Shown: piece by piece, positions 35,290 to 46,867 of the stretch
How the letters are laid out: every line of letters starts with the position of its first letter
Position numbering within the stretch: the stretch's first letter is position 1
Assembly (NCBI GenBank): GCA_030544235.1
Contig: CM060478.1
Coordinates: forward strand, 4,334,227 to 4,398,226
DNA length: 64,000 nt
Source: Lepturacanthus savala
Lineage: Eukaryota; Chordata; Actinopteri; Scombriformes; Trichiuridae
Direction of reading: 5' to 3'
Notes under the pieces: generated by a model
Told to the model about the DNA's origin: nothing
The model's database searches: none
Seen by the model: the letters and a program-made list of their open reading frames with translations, nothing else
Translations under genes and position numbers: made by a program

Positions 35290-35927
35290 CCTGCAAACTT
35301 ATCTAAACGACTTGTGATCCAGCGGAATGGTTTATCAGTTTCTCTTTCAATACATTACGCGCCGGCGGTTGAGCGCGGTGCGCGGCATTATAGCTTCCAG
35401 GGAAGTATATCGCTGCTGAAATCCCACAAGCAACCAAACCGCTGTAATTCCCTGTCATTCTCCCACAATCCTCCACTGGCTCAGCACTGCGGCTTGAGAA
35501 GATGCAGCCTCGGATGGCTTAGAGTTGAAAAGATTCTTATGTGTTGTGTGTGTGTGTTGGGGGGAATGTGCTTTTCAACATGACTCACAAGCAAACAAGA
35601 ATCCCGAGCGGTAACTTACAGGAGGAACTGATACAACAGGAAAAAAAGGAAAGGGTCCGAGTGGATCCATCGCAGCCACATAAGCACCGAGGCCAGTTCT
35701 CAATATAACACTTGAGGTGTGTTCTGCTCACATTTAGGATCTTCCATTGTCAGAGTTCTACATCTCTGTAGAATCATGATATACAGTTCAAAGAAAGAAA
35801 AAAACAACTACCTATGCTCGTCCTTGTTAAATCTGGTATCTAACAACATTACCCACAATGCAACTGTGGTAGAAACATTTCTTTAAAACTCAACACCAAA
35901 AGATTTCTTTCATTTCAGTATGTGATA

Positions 35928-36241
35928 GTAGGGCTGCAACTAATGACTATTTTGATAGACAATTTGTCTATTGATTATTTTAAATTAATCATTAATCAAC
36001 CAGTTGTTTGCTTCATAAAATATTGTATAATTGTTTGTCACTGTTGTCTTTTTTTGTCCAGACCAACAGTCCACAACCCAAAGATCATCAGTTTACTATT
36101 ATAGAAGACTAAAGAAACAGAAAATAATCAGAAACCAGAAAAACTTCTTAAAAATGACTCAAATGGATTAATTGATTATCACATTGGATAGTAATTAATG
36201 TAATAGTTGGCAACTAATCAATGAATCATTGCAGCTCCAAT
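35928..36241 (+). mobile_element. MITE with GGGCTGCAACTAA ends, copy 1
   Basis: Starts GGGCTGCAACTAATGAC and ends TTGGCAACTAATCAATGAAT then CATTGCAGCTCC, forming imperfect inverted termini. The interior has CCAACAGTCCACAACCCAAA, then GATCATCAGTTTACTATTAT, shared with 51771 and (reversed) 61556. About 310 bp, A/T-rich, no coding capacity. The superfamily is not assigned. Confidence 0.85.
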
Positions 36242-36469
36242 ATATTTACAGTATTTACTGTGGTTGCTATGTTTTTAGTTCTTGAGCTATGGTAACATGC
36301 AAATGTTTCAGATCAATAAAGTCTAATCTCCTCTAAAAACAACAATCCAACTTGACAGTCTGTTATCTTATCAATAAACAGCTGTTTTCAACAGGTGCTG
36401 TGTTTACCAGCTAAATGCTGCCATCCTAACTATAGCACAAGAACTTTTCTGGAATATACCTTTAACTGT

Positions 36470-36720
36470 CAGGCGCTGTAACAATTGTGTTGTGTCTTGC
36501 TGGAAATAAATGCGAGTGTTTCTCTGCGGCCTGTCAGAGGCCACTTTCTCCTGCCCCTCCATCTCTCTGAGCAAGTAGGGATCATTAATGAAGTGGCCTT
36601 CTCATGGATATTGACTAGCCTGTCAGCTGGCCTGCCACACTCACTAATAGGAGCCATTGGTCTTAGCTTAAGACCTTACAGAGGGGAGGCAGGAAAGGAG
36701 GAAAATGACTGAGCAACTTC
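36470..36720. promoter_or_regulatory. Candidate conserved noncoding block
   Basis: Contains GGGATCATTAATGAAGTGGC, CTTCTCATGGATATTGACTA, GCCTGTCAGCTGGCCTGCCA and CACTCACTAATAGGAGCCAT: homeodomain cores, an E-box and MEIS-like words in a compact, non-repetitive stretch. Among the strongest noncoding candidates by appearance, but conservation is untested. Confidence 0.35.
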
Positions 36721-36905
36721 CTTCACCTCAAAGTGGAGCTTTGGCCTTCAGGCGAAGTTGGGAATGTGAGTTGGATGCAGCCGAGTTTTGTTCCAAAAAA
36801 AAAAAAAAAAAACGGTGCAGAAAAACACCTGTTGTATGGTGTAATGCTCGCTGAGACGTTAGAAGTCTCATTCCAGAGGTGCACAGCAAACCAAGGAAAA
36901 CTCAT

Positions 36906-37660
36906 TACAGTTTTTTCTCACTCACTTTGGTGCATTTCTCACATCATTATTAACATTTGCAAAAGCATTAGTTCAACGTGCACAACGTTTAGTCGTTTGT
37001 GCATCGTCATAGCAGCAGTTTCTCTGCCTTCAAACTGATTCCAGAAGCTTTTAGACAATGCAGCAACTGCTGTTTGATAACATTCACTCATGTCAGTCAC
37101 AACGAACTACACTTGTGAATGATGAATAATTTTGTTTCCTATAAAACGATCAGTCCTCATTTTGTTGCTTGAGTCTTTACAGACAAAAATGTTGAACTAG
37201 TTTTCAGAATTTATCAAAGAAATTTACACATTTTTGAAAAAACTTCTTTTTTGAAAATTTCTCCTAAATTGAACATTTTCTCTCAGGTGAACTCAGCTTT
37301 GATGAGAAGGGCTGTGTGAAGCTTTAGTTGTTAACGTTGATGAATTATTTACAGAACTATTACTGTTGTATGGTCAGTTCCATTCGGTTTTCTCTAATAT
37401 TGTTGCAGTTGTGCACAGAGTTTATGTCTCTTATAAATAAAGTTGTACTTTTTTTTCTTTTGCACAATGTTGTGGAAACATTAGAATTGCAAATAGCATA
37501 TGCAGTAAAAATGTGAAACATACATATTCAGTGTCTTGTATCAGTTACCTGACTAAATACAGTAATGGGTAACTTAAAGAAAATGAGTTTTGTCATTGAA
37601 AATAGTTTATAGTTGTGTCGAGCATTTTCAAGACCAGTAAAAACAGAAAACAGGCACCAG
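36906..37660 (-). mobile_element. Mariner-like TIR element, copy B, truncated
   Basis: Starts TACAGTTTTTTCTCACTCAC, then TTTGGTGCATTTCTCACATC, the same terminus as copy A at 8490-9386. The interior is the reverse complement of copy A: TTTCTCTCAGGTGAACTCAG, CTTTGATGAGAAG, AAGCTTTAGTTGTTAACGTT, ATAGTTTATAGTTGTGTCGA. The other terminus is missing, so the element is truncated at about 37660. Confidence 0.75.
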
Positions 37661-37664
37661 CATG

Positions 37665-39070
37665 TTACTGGTTATAGGCCACAGCCTAATAACATATTGT
37701 ATCTGATGATTATTAGTAAAGATTATGTTCCACCATTAGGATGGAAAAGCAATCAAGAAGCCTCCAGGAAATAAAAAAAGGAAAAAACACAGTTTATGTG
37801 CTGGAAGCTCACTGATCACTCACAGTAATAAAATAATATTACAACAGGAAGCCAACATCACCGGACAGATAAAAGGGATTCCAACTTACCAGGTGATTTG
37901 CTCGGTAAGTGCAGGATCCAGATAGATGATGATTAAAAATGATGTTCAAAGATGGCTCATGATCCGTGTGTCCTTTAGCAATACAGTACAAACATTGCTC
38001 CCAGAATGCAACGCTATTAATGGTATATGGCAGTAATTTTTCAAAAACTGTGAATGAAAATCCATTTTTTGCAGCCATACATCAGCTATGAGTATTTTTT
38101 TTATTATTTTTTTTATTTTTACCAGAAAGTATTTCAATTTGCAGCTTTTTTATGTTTTTCAAGTTTCAGATTCCACTGAAAGAAATTAGATTTGTTCATT
38201 TTTTATTGTATATGCAGGTCAATTGCAAAATATATATATGAAATAGACGCCGAAACAATCGTTACAGGCAGATCAATAAACGTGACAGGATCTTGTGTAT
38301 TTTTCCCCTTGATTTTTGTTTTTTTTAGTGTAGTAGTCGCAGTAGTTTTACCTGCAATCTTTATACAGTTCATAAAGAAGAATGATGTATGTGCATTTAC
38401 GTACATTCATTTTAAACTTGCATTTAACAAACATAAACCCGGTTCATGATGAGGTCCAACAAGCACGTCTTTCTTTATCCAACCTTAAATGACAGAGAAG
38501 ACTTTGTCAAGTAGAGGTGTGATGGGAACTTTAAAGGAAAATGCCGTAAATCCACTCTCTTTGACCCAAGTTTTAAATAACACAGGATTCATGCCAGCGT
38601 TGGGGAATGTTTCCTCCCCGGGGCGAACATCACCTTCTCCTGTTGGTTTCAGACACTTTTTTTTCCAGGCCAGACACAGTACATCTTAACATAATGACAG
38701 ATTCATTCCAAACGCTATCATTTCTAACACAATTTATGTTGACAGCTTCCCTAAAAATTGTGTCTTGATTCTTCTTGTCTTCCTTTTTTTTCTTCCCCTG
38801 ATTACAGAATATCCATCAACACATGGGGAGGAATCACAGTGCAGCTCAGAGACAGGAATCACCCTGTGTTTAACTTGAATTTTGTGTTTTTTACACTATC
38901 ACAGAGGCTTAACTGTGGCAGTTTGGGATTTTTTTTCCACCTGTGAGTTTCACATGCATCCTTACATTTTTATACACCAATCAATATTTGTGTGTTATGA
39001 AGAGAAACAGAATAACTAGGTTTAACGTGAGAGAGAAATCAGCTTTGATTCTGCAGTTTTTGTCAGTTCT
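37665..39070. other. Unique noncoding DNA
   Basis: A/T-rich. The 85-aa frame at 38192 has a hydrophobic stretch but no recognisable family and no supporting splice context. Confidence 0.5.
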
Positions 39071-39080
39071 TCTTCTGTTT

Positions 39081-39566
39081 CTAACCTTCCTCTCGTATTA
39101 GTTTGCTGTTTCCATCCTTTATGTTAACAGGTCGGGTTTGACCCATGAGTTAAAACAGCTGTGAAATACACTAAAAACAATTATTTATCAACCAATGTGT
39201 TTTTTATCTCTTGTTACCTTGTTAGATTGCTTCTTTTGTGCAGGTAAACTGGATAACAAGAAAAATGTAAATCCCCTAAAGCTCAAATGAGCTGGCTGTC
39301 ATTGTTTTGGCTGATTTTATTATTTATTAGTGTAATTATTGCTTTATAATCTTATTTTTATAACTGTGTCAAAACCAACCCTAATGAGACAGAGGTCATA
39401 ATTTCAGCCAGAGCATTTTATAATTTAGTGAAAATAGTTTATTTGAATCAAATGTACCTGACAAAGTCAAAAAACCCGAATGCAACAAACCAGTTTACAT
39501 GATTATTTTACACATTTAAAATCTAGAACAACATTGATTCCAACCCTAACACAAGAGGAAGGTTAG
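39081..39566. mobile_element. TIR element of 486 bp, possibly piggyBac-like
   Basis: Termini CTAACCTTCCTCTCGTATTA and AACACAAGAGGAAGGTTAG are near-perfect inverted repeats, followed inside by GGTCGGGTTTGACCC on the left. Ends reading TTAACC(T)TCCT(x)TTGT with an internal GGGTCxxxTTGACCC are known for non-autonomous piggyBac-like elements in fish. Here the presumed TTAA target reads CTAA and TTAG. No coding frame is present. Confidence 0.65.
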
Positions 39567-39839
39567 ATCCCAACTTGTGGAGCGTCCCGAAATATTTAAA
39601 CACGTCTTTTCAAGTCTTTTATATCCAAATAAATCTGCTTGTTACTTTAAATGCCATTCGTGCCACCTCTGAAATTTAATTCAAATCAATCAAGTCAAAG
39701 TTTAAGGGAGTTTATTTCCCGCTTGTAATCAGGTGCAATCACAGCGAAACATAATCCAACATATTTACAGCACAGAGTTTAAGTTTTCATTCGGTCATTA
39801 CAGAAAGTAGACCTTTAAAAAAAAAAAAAAATGAAAAGC

Positions 39840-40110
39840 CTCAACGTTTAATTTGAGGACATGTTAATTTGCATTTGGCTGAAATGCAGCTGTTAAGCTG
39901 TCATTAAAAGGGAATTAGAGGCTGATAATATAATAGGAGGAGACAGGAACTGCTGCCAAACCATAATAGCCAAAATAAATAAACAGACTTCCAGGAAGAG
40001 CGAGGCTTGGCAGGAAGTGAGGATGGTGCTGCAAAGGTTAGTTTGCTGGCCTTTCTACAGTAGATCACAGAGTGTCAGCTGATGGGAGGGTCCCTGAGCG
40101 GCGGAGGGTT
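39840..40110. promoter_or_regulatory. Candidate conserved noncoding block
   Basis: GTTAATTTGCATTTGGCTGA (octamer/POU-like), AAGCTGTCATTAAAAGGGAA and CAGAGTGTCAGCTGATGGGA lie just left of the 130-bp GT tract. Function is inferred from motifs only. Confidence 0.3.
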
Positions 40111-40113
40111 GAG

Positions 40114-40247
<134 letters not shown>

Positions 40248-40479
40248 AGGGGAAGGGAAAGGCTGATGAACTTCACTTTCTATTAGCAGCCGACAGGGGC
40301 TCGCCAGCTCGGTCGCCAATCAATAGGCTGAAGGACAAGGGTGTCAGAAAAAATGAGAAACCCTTCTTCGCTTTCTGGCTGGTTAAGAGAGAAGAGGGGC
40401 AAGAAAGAAAGAAGGAAGAAAGAGAAGATGGACACAAAGAGACTGGGGGAAAGAGAAGGATATCGTCACCCTATTAAAA

Positions 40480-41140
40480 TAATTGGTTATTTTGTTCATG
40501 TTTTTGGCAAAAAAAACTTTATCAAATGCAGATAATATTTGATTTGTTACTCATTTCAGTTGAAAAAGGCCTTGACAGTGGATATCTGTGGACATACATT
40601 GAACATTGTGTAGGAATAAAGTGACTCAGGCTAATTTTTAAACATGCTAGGGTGACTTTAGGAACTTTAAACTTGGCCAAGGGACTACAGATGGAAACTA
40701 GCTATAATCTGTCTATAATCTAGATACAATAACTTGTGAAATTTAGACTAAATTGCTATAAAAATGATACCGTTTATGATGATAAATCTTATTATTCACC
40801 AGTAGATTATTGCTTCTTGAAGCAGCCGCCATCTTGTTGAATCTCCCAAGTCAAAGCATTTTATGCTAAAGAATGAAAACTTTGACTTAGGCAAAAAATA
40901 AATAGGTGCCCTTTTCACTTAGTCTTATAGGGCATAAAGAGTCTGATCATTTCAACTAAGGATTAAGGTGATTTTTACCAGATGTAGCAGCATCATCAAG
41001 AGATGATTTAGGACAAAAATGACAAACAAAAAAGCCTATTATTTTAATAGAGTGATAATATGCTGGACGGAAGAAATTCATAATCGAAACAGAGAATGAA
41101 TTGGTGGGTGTGTCAGCAGCAATCAGATGATGTGTGTGAG
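40480..41140. other. Unique noncoding DNA
   Basis: A/T-rich, with no recognised element. Confidence 0.5.
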
Positions 41141-41375
41141 ACGTCAGCAGCAGCAGTGTGAGGAGGCCATCAGTCTTCAGCCTCTGCCCTCAGCTCTGTT
41201 TGATCTCTCTCAGCTTCCAGGATCCCTGGAGGTCTGCAGCTCTGCAGCTCTGCAACGAGCACAGAGCCCCGGGTCCTAAACCATCACTGGGTCAGGTACC
41301 GTTCCTACCGTCGCTCAGATTATCCACGAAAGCATTTAGGACTCCAGATGACCCCGGAGCAGCCGGAGCATGACC
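41141..41375. other. GC-richer block, possible transcribed or regulatory sequence
   Basis: A CAG-rich start (ACGTCAGCAGCAGCAG) and a direct repeat CTGCAGCTCTGCAGCTCTGC. A 71-aa plus-strand frame spans it without a recognisable domain or convincing splice sites. Confidence 0.25.
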
Positions 41376-41379
41376 CCGT

Positions 41380-43195
41380 GTTCGCCGGTTTGTTTGAATT
41401 GTTCACATGGATTTCGTTCATCGTGCATTGACGTTAAGAGACAATGTGGGAAAAGCCTTTGAAAAGCCCCCTATCACAGCGGATATGATGATTCTCTTCT
41501 AAACAGATGTTAAACATGTTATTACCTTTCCTGATAAACTATAGCTCACGCAAACAGTTGCTTATTTACACCTCCAGCTGAGTTTTGGAATCGTGTTTCT
41601 GGATATTTGAACTTTTAGCTCGTTTTTGGTCTTCACCGCAATTATGTTCACCTTAACTGTAACTAACCACTAGTTTCATAGTCGAACAACCTATCATTTA
41701 TTGAAATGGTTAATTAAGTGGTTAATTAGGTTCTTAAACTGCTAAAATGGAGATTCAAAATGGTACTTTTTGAGGTGATTGAAATTTTTTTTTTTACTTT
41801 TTCACAATATTCAAATTTTCTGAGATAACTTTTTCAGTTCACACTCAGGCAAGAATTAACCAACTGTTCCTGCAGCTGACTGGACTAGAACCTGCACAAT
41901 ATTAGAATTTTACTGTTCAAACCTTTAACTATTCATTCATCTATCTATTCATTCTACCTAAACTTTAAATCATCGATTTTATTGTTGTCAATCGAGGAGC
42001 AGTGGCAGAAAGAAGAAACGGAGCAGAAGATGAAAAGGTGTGTTGTGGAATAATCAAAAAGAAAGTTATGAATTGCAGTGGCCTGTAAAAAACAACAGAA
42101 AAACAACATGAAGCCAGACTCAACAGTTCACTGTGATGTTCTCGTGTGTTTTCGTGATTCATGACTGGACCGTGCGGGGGGCCTGAATATGTTTGCATTT
42201 AGAGTATGAATCAGAAAGTGTTTATCATATGTATGTTTTTATTACACGTACACGGACAGCCAGTTTATAAAACCACTGGGGTTTTTCGAGGTAAGACAGT
42301 GAGCTCATATGCTTCCGCTCCTCCTTTGGCTTTACTGCCAATTCTGCTTCTTTGTTCTCCTTCCTCCTCCTTAATATAGGCATCCCAGAGGCTGCTCCAC
42401 CTTTTCTGGACATTTTCCACTAAACAGTGAAGCAGACCACAACCAGACTGTGTCTATAATAGGGATAATTGATAATTGATGTATAAATTATCCAATACGG
42501 TCAGCTTTTAAATTCCCTGTTGAGGTAAATCAGTGTGTTCAGAACAGGTTTTGTGGCACTTTTCTCCATCTTTAAGCAAAAACCTTGATGTTTCATTTTT
42601 TTTTTTTGTCTTGACAATAACTGTTTGTAATTTCATGAGCATTAAAGTGTGTGCTTGAATGAATATCTAAATAAAGTGCTATTTAAATGTAATGGAAAAT
42701 ACAGTTTCACGTAAAGTAGCGGAATCATCTTTTTCACATGTAAAACACCCACAAAGGCCTTTCCTTTTTTTTTGTACCTTTAGCCTTATAAAAAGAAATC
42801 CTGACATCAATATTTTGCCTGCAATATCCTGGATGTGAGTGCACATCAGCCCGTATGAATGTAACACAACAGCCTTTCCTCCGGCCCTGTCCTCCTGACT
42901 AAAAGCCTTTTTTGACATGAATTAGCATGCCGTCCTTAAAAGGTAGACAAGTCCAATTTTCTTCTGAAAGGTCTGTCTGTAATAGGTACTCCTTCACATA
43001 TTCCAGCCTGCACTAACCATCTATACCTCCCTCTCTTCTTCTTTCTCTAAACCATTGCTCTTTCTCTCCTCTCCGTGTAAAAAAAAAAAAAAAATACATT
43101 AAAACACATCAACCACAGAGAGAAAAAAAACAACTTGTCATATCAAGGCATATTAAAAAAAAAAACACAACAAAAAACACACACAACAACAACAA
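41380..43195. other. Unique noncoding DNA
   Basis: A/T-rich with poly-A/T runs. Short frames only, none recognised. Confidence 0.5.
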
Positions 43196-43204
43196 AGATT
43201 TCAT

Positions 43205-43480
43205 TTCCATAATGCATTCTAATGGATGGGCGATGTGTTTCAGCAGGTGAGACCAGAGGCCAAAGGCTTCCCAGACAAACACAACAATAAACCTGACAAG
43301 CACCATTATACCGTAGATATTACAGGCTGTTAGGGAATGGAAATGATGATAATTAGCTAATTCAGCTATAATCTCATTTGTTTGGCCTCACCTTTCGCTA
43401 ATACGACTTTGACCCTGATGCGGGAACGTTCCAAACGGCATAAATGAGAGTGCCAGGATGCTAATTTAGTCGGTATATTG
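43205..43480. promoter_or_regulatory. Candidate conserved noncoding block
   Basis: GATGATAATTAGCTAATTCA contains the palindrome AATTAGCTAATT. It is followed by GCTATAATCTCATTTGTTTG, CTAATACGACTTTGACCC and ATGCTAATTTAGTCGG. The dense homeodomain cores and a TTGACC word make it one of the better enhancer-like blocks. Confidence 0.35.
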
Positions 43481-44384
43481 TTTTTTTTGCGTTGTTGTTG
43501 GGATAAATGTCGGTTTGTGTTTTGTTGTTGGTGATGTCTGTGTGATCATTGAGAAATATTCAGCCACTTTAGGATGAATTTAACGTTGTTTTTCTTTTTT
43601 TTAACCAATTCCTGCAGTAAAAACCCCTTGATTGAGCTGTAAACCAAAAATAAGGATAACTATAAGAGAAATAATAAAAGATAGGAATAAATTATGCACA
43701 GATATGAACAGGGTCCACACGTTTGCAGTGATTTTACCCATTGTTTTTTTTAAAAAGTCACTAAAGGATTCTTCCTTTTTGTAGTTCTTTTGCAGATCTC
43801 TTTTTTTGTTTTTTAAAGATGGGGTTCAAATCCAAATTCATTATTTTATACATTATTTTATTGATGATTACTTTACTATTATTGTTGGTTATTTAACACA
43901 ACTGATGAAACTGATGTCATTTTAGTAAGTTTTACCTCTATACTGCTTTGTACTTGACCACATTGCATATTTAATCTACTCTCTTAAAGGAAAAAAAAGT
44001 CAATGGATAGATCGATCTTTAGTTAATCCACTCCTTATTTCAGATTAAATGGGGATTTTCATAAAGAGTGTGTGAGAAGGCCGATTGTATTGCTGCTACA
44101 AAGCTAATAAAATAGGCTTGGACCATAAACGCATGCTAATTCTTATAAATAGACCATGACAATTGAAATAATAAACTGGGAAAGGGAATAATATGACTCC
44201 TTTAATCGATTGACAGCCCCTATATAAACACAATTACAGATTTCTTTTTTTCATTTTGTGAAATAAATGGATAAAACAGATGGTAGCTTTGCATTACACT
44301 CCCACATACACTTCTCCTAAACCCGAAGCACACATTTTTATAATTAACATGTTCATTCACAAATACACTCACAGTCACACACTT

Positions 44385-44700
44385 AAGATAGATCGATAAG
44401 ATCTACTTCAATGTCCCTGTAGGGAAATTAGTTCTGGACTCCGTCCTGCAATTCTGCAGAAGATAAAATCACATATTGCATAGTAAAAAAATAAATATAT
44501 ATATATTTTAACATCCATATGCATGCACAATTTGCACATACGCACACACCTACTGACTATAGTGACATACTGCACAACTCTCACTGTTTGGCCGACAGCT
44601 ACAGTCCATGTTAGTGCTGAGAAGCTTAATGGACAGAGGCAGGAATGAATGTTTTTATAGCGGTTCAGTCTGCTCTTGGGAATACTCCTTAAAAAAAAAA
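44385..44700 (-). mobile_element. LINE 3' fragment with coding end and ATCT tail
   Basis: On the minus strand the order is: last codons of a reverse-transcriptase ORF, an A/T-rich 3' UTR, TTTCCCTACAGGGACATTGA, then AGATCTTATCGATCTATCT. The coding end reads KSRLNRYKN and then, after a frame change, FIPASV and IKLLSTN. That matches the (N)RYKNSFIPA...LLN C-terminus common to CR1/L2/Rex1-type LINEs. 5'-truncated and inactive. Confidence 0.7.
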
Positions 44701-44930
44701 ACTCATACAGAAAATGTATCTGGACACACATTCTTAGCTTGATCATGCACTAAATACTTAAACCTGCATTATGATAAACACATACACAGACGTGCAAACG
44801 TGGTCAGCGTCATAAAAAACAACAAACAAAAAAACTCACTTTCCTGGAAACGCTTAACATGATCTCTTCTACTTTCTTCAACCACACACACACTAATGTG
44901 CACACACATTTATCTCAATCATAAAGACAA

Positions 44931-45110
44931 GTGCATGCAAATACTGCAAACAAACACACTCGTATGGGGTTATGTTGCTGCCACCTTGTTGCAAACGAAT
45001 GGAACATGTTTTACAAATGTCACATGATTCACGAATAGATATAACGTGGTTTACAAAATGAAAACAAACTTTAACAAATGAATGCATTTTGTTTTGCAAA
45101 TTTAAAACAT
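44931..45110 (-). repeat. Imperfect inverted repeat, left arm
   Basis: In reverse complement it matches 45654-45795: ATGCATTCA(T/C)TTGTTAA, GTGAATCATG, CATT(C/T)GTTT(G/A)CAACAAG(G/T)TGGCAG and AACCCATAC...TGCATGCAC. This arm has about 22 bp more than the other. The arms are about 540 bp apart. The open frames on both arms share an LQQ-G-S-I-PY string, a consequence of the repeat. Confidence 0.75.
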
Positions 45111-45380
45111 ATCAAACAAATAAAGCAAGTCTCAAAAGTGCAAAGAAAGAAAAAATCTAGTAGTACATAAAAATAGATAGAATTAAAACTCTCTTTCACT
45201 ACCAGTTGTTGTAGAGGATGAATTACACCTCACGCCTATAAATTAGTGACGCATTTTTTGTACTTGAAGCATTTTATTTTATACTTAAAAAGACTACTAG
45301 AGTATTTTTGCTACTTGTCGATAGGCCAAGTAAAACCGGATGATAACGTCATACTTTTTCCTGCATACTTTTGTTTAGGT

Positions 45381-45560
45381 CCAGATTCTGTTCTGTCAGG
45401 TGATAGTGCTGGGATTTCCTGAGGGTATGTGAACGTGTCTTGGAATAAGACCTGTGTTAGTGTGAAGAATAAAGTAGCAGCTAAATCAGCTAATGTCTTA
45501 TTATGGGGTTTTTGAGAGATGTTACAATACTTTGATCATGATAATGCTGTGATATGTAAG
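45381..45560 (+). repeat. Dispersed repeat II, copy 2
   Basis: Matches 22100-22345 (see there). It sits between the arms of the inverted repeat at 44931-45110 and 45654-45795, so it may be interior sequence of a larger fold-back element. Confidence 0.7.
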
Positions 45561-45653
45561 TCTATGGGATTTTAACTTTTAAAGAGCTGTTTTGATTATC
45601 TCCCAAAGAAATTCCACAAAAAAGGACGTACACTGTCATGCCATGCACAGATA

Positions 45654-45795
45654 TATCAAATAGCATGTTTTACATTTCAAAACCAAGATGCATTCACTTG
45701 TTAATTGTATTATATTTATTTGTGAATCATGCAACACGTTTCATTTGTTTACAACAAGTTGGCAGTGATATAAACCCATACACTTGCATGCACAC
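45654..45795 (+). repeat. Imperfect inverted repeat, right arm
   Basis: Partner of 44931-45110 in the opposite orientation. Confidence 0.75.
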
Positions 45796-46139
45796 ACACA
45801 TACAAGCGAACCTTACCAAGAGGGAACTGTCAGGGTAGATCTGCCGACAGTGGACTTCTGTTTCTGACCATTAAAACTCACAGAAAAAATAATATAAAAT
45901 GTACTTTTAAGGTGTTTTACTATAAAATGACTTTATAGTAATTACTTTCCTTTTTAATTATTTCTTAACAAATGCCAAGTGGGGACTTGGAGCTTTAAGC
46001 GATGACTACCTATAAACGCACACACATACATAAATAGGGCCCTTTCTGTGCACATCTACACTGTAATCTGCTGTTGACCAGACACATTCCTCCAGCCCGG
46101 GCCACAGCACTGGGCGCTCGCTCTGCTCTCTAATAAACG

Positions 46140-46230
46140 CTCCATAGGTGCTGGGCTGTGGGCCAGGGTCCAGGCAGGGGGCCGGTGGGGGGGCGAGGAG
46201 GGCGAGGGGGGTGAGCCCTGGTTATGTGTG
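46140..46230 (+). other. G-rich tract with G-quadruplex potential
   Basis: Runs of G (GGG, GGG, GGG, GGGGG, GGGGGGG, GGG, GGGGGG) with short spacers between 46150 and 46212 on the plus strand. It lies in a GC-rich block (46090-46420) within A/T-rich DNA. Confidence 0.6.
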
Positions 46231-46537
46231 TGCGGTTAGACGCAGGGATTCCAGTCGGCCTTTCATCCCGTGCCAGGCCGGGCCGGGTGTGAGCAGCCAG
46301 GGGTTGAGACTCTGGGATTTATTGGTTCCTCTGGTTCCCTGGTTCATATACTGCGAACCCAGGAAGCCGGGATGGAAGCAGCAGTTTACGATCCACTTCC
46401 CCGCTGCACCGCCACCGGATGTGGGCCTGAAAAAAAAAAAAACAACTCCCTCCCTGCCTGTCTTTCACCTCTTTTGAAGGGAACTGCTATCATTATGCTG
46501 CGAGGACAAAAATTTGCTGAAATCTCCCTGGAAACAG

Positions 46538-46624
46538 CACACTGTAAAAAAAATCAATCTTGTTTATTTATTCAAACAAGTTAAAATACAAACAAAATAA
46601 ATAAATAAATATGTTAAATGTTTA

Positions 46625-46677
<53 letters not shown>

Positions 46678-46867
46678 CTCTATAACAACATAAAAAACTA
46701 TTCCATAAAAAGTCTTGTATGTGGTACAATTAGTACAATATTGGGTAGATTTATCTTATTCCATTGTCAGATAATTTCACTTATTTCAAGGTTTTTTCTT
46801 GATTTTAGTCAATTTAATCTTTTTTTAAGAATATGTTAGTGTTTTTTTTCTTAAAATGTACACTGCA
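46538..46867 (+). mobile_element. MITE with CACTGCAAAA-type ends, copy 1
   Basis: Left end CACACTGTAAAAAAAATCAA; right end around TGTACACTGCAAAA. The interior TTATTCCATTGTCAGATAAT, then TTTCTTGATTTTAGTCAATT is repeated in the same orientation at 47308-47350. It contains a TA tract at 46628-46673. No coding capacity. Confidence 0.7.
46628..46673. repeat. (TA)23 microsatellite
   Basis: Perfect TA tract inside a MITE. Confidence 0.97.
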
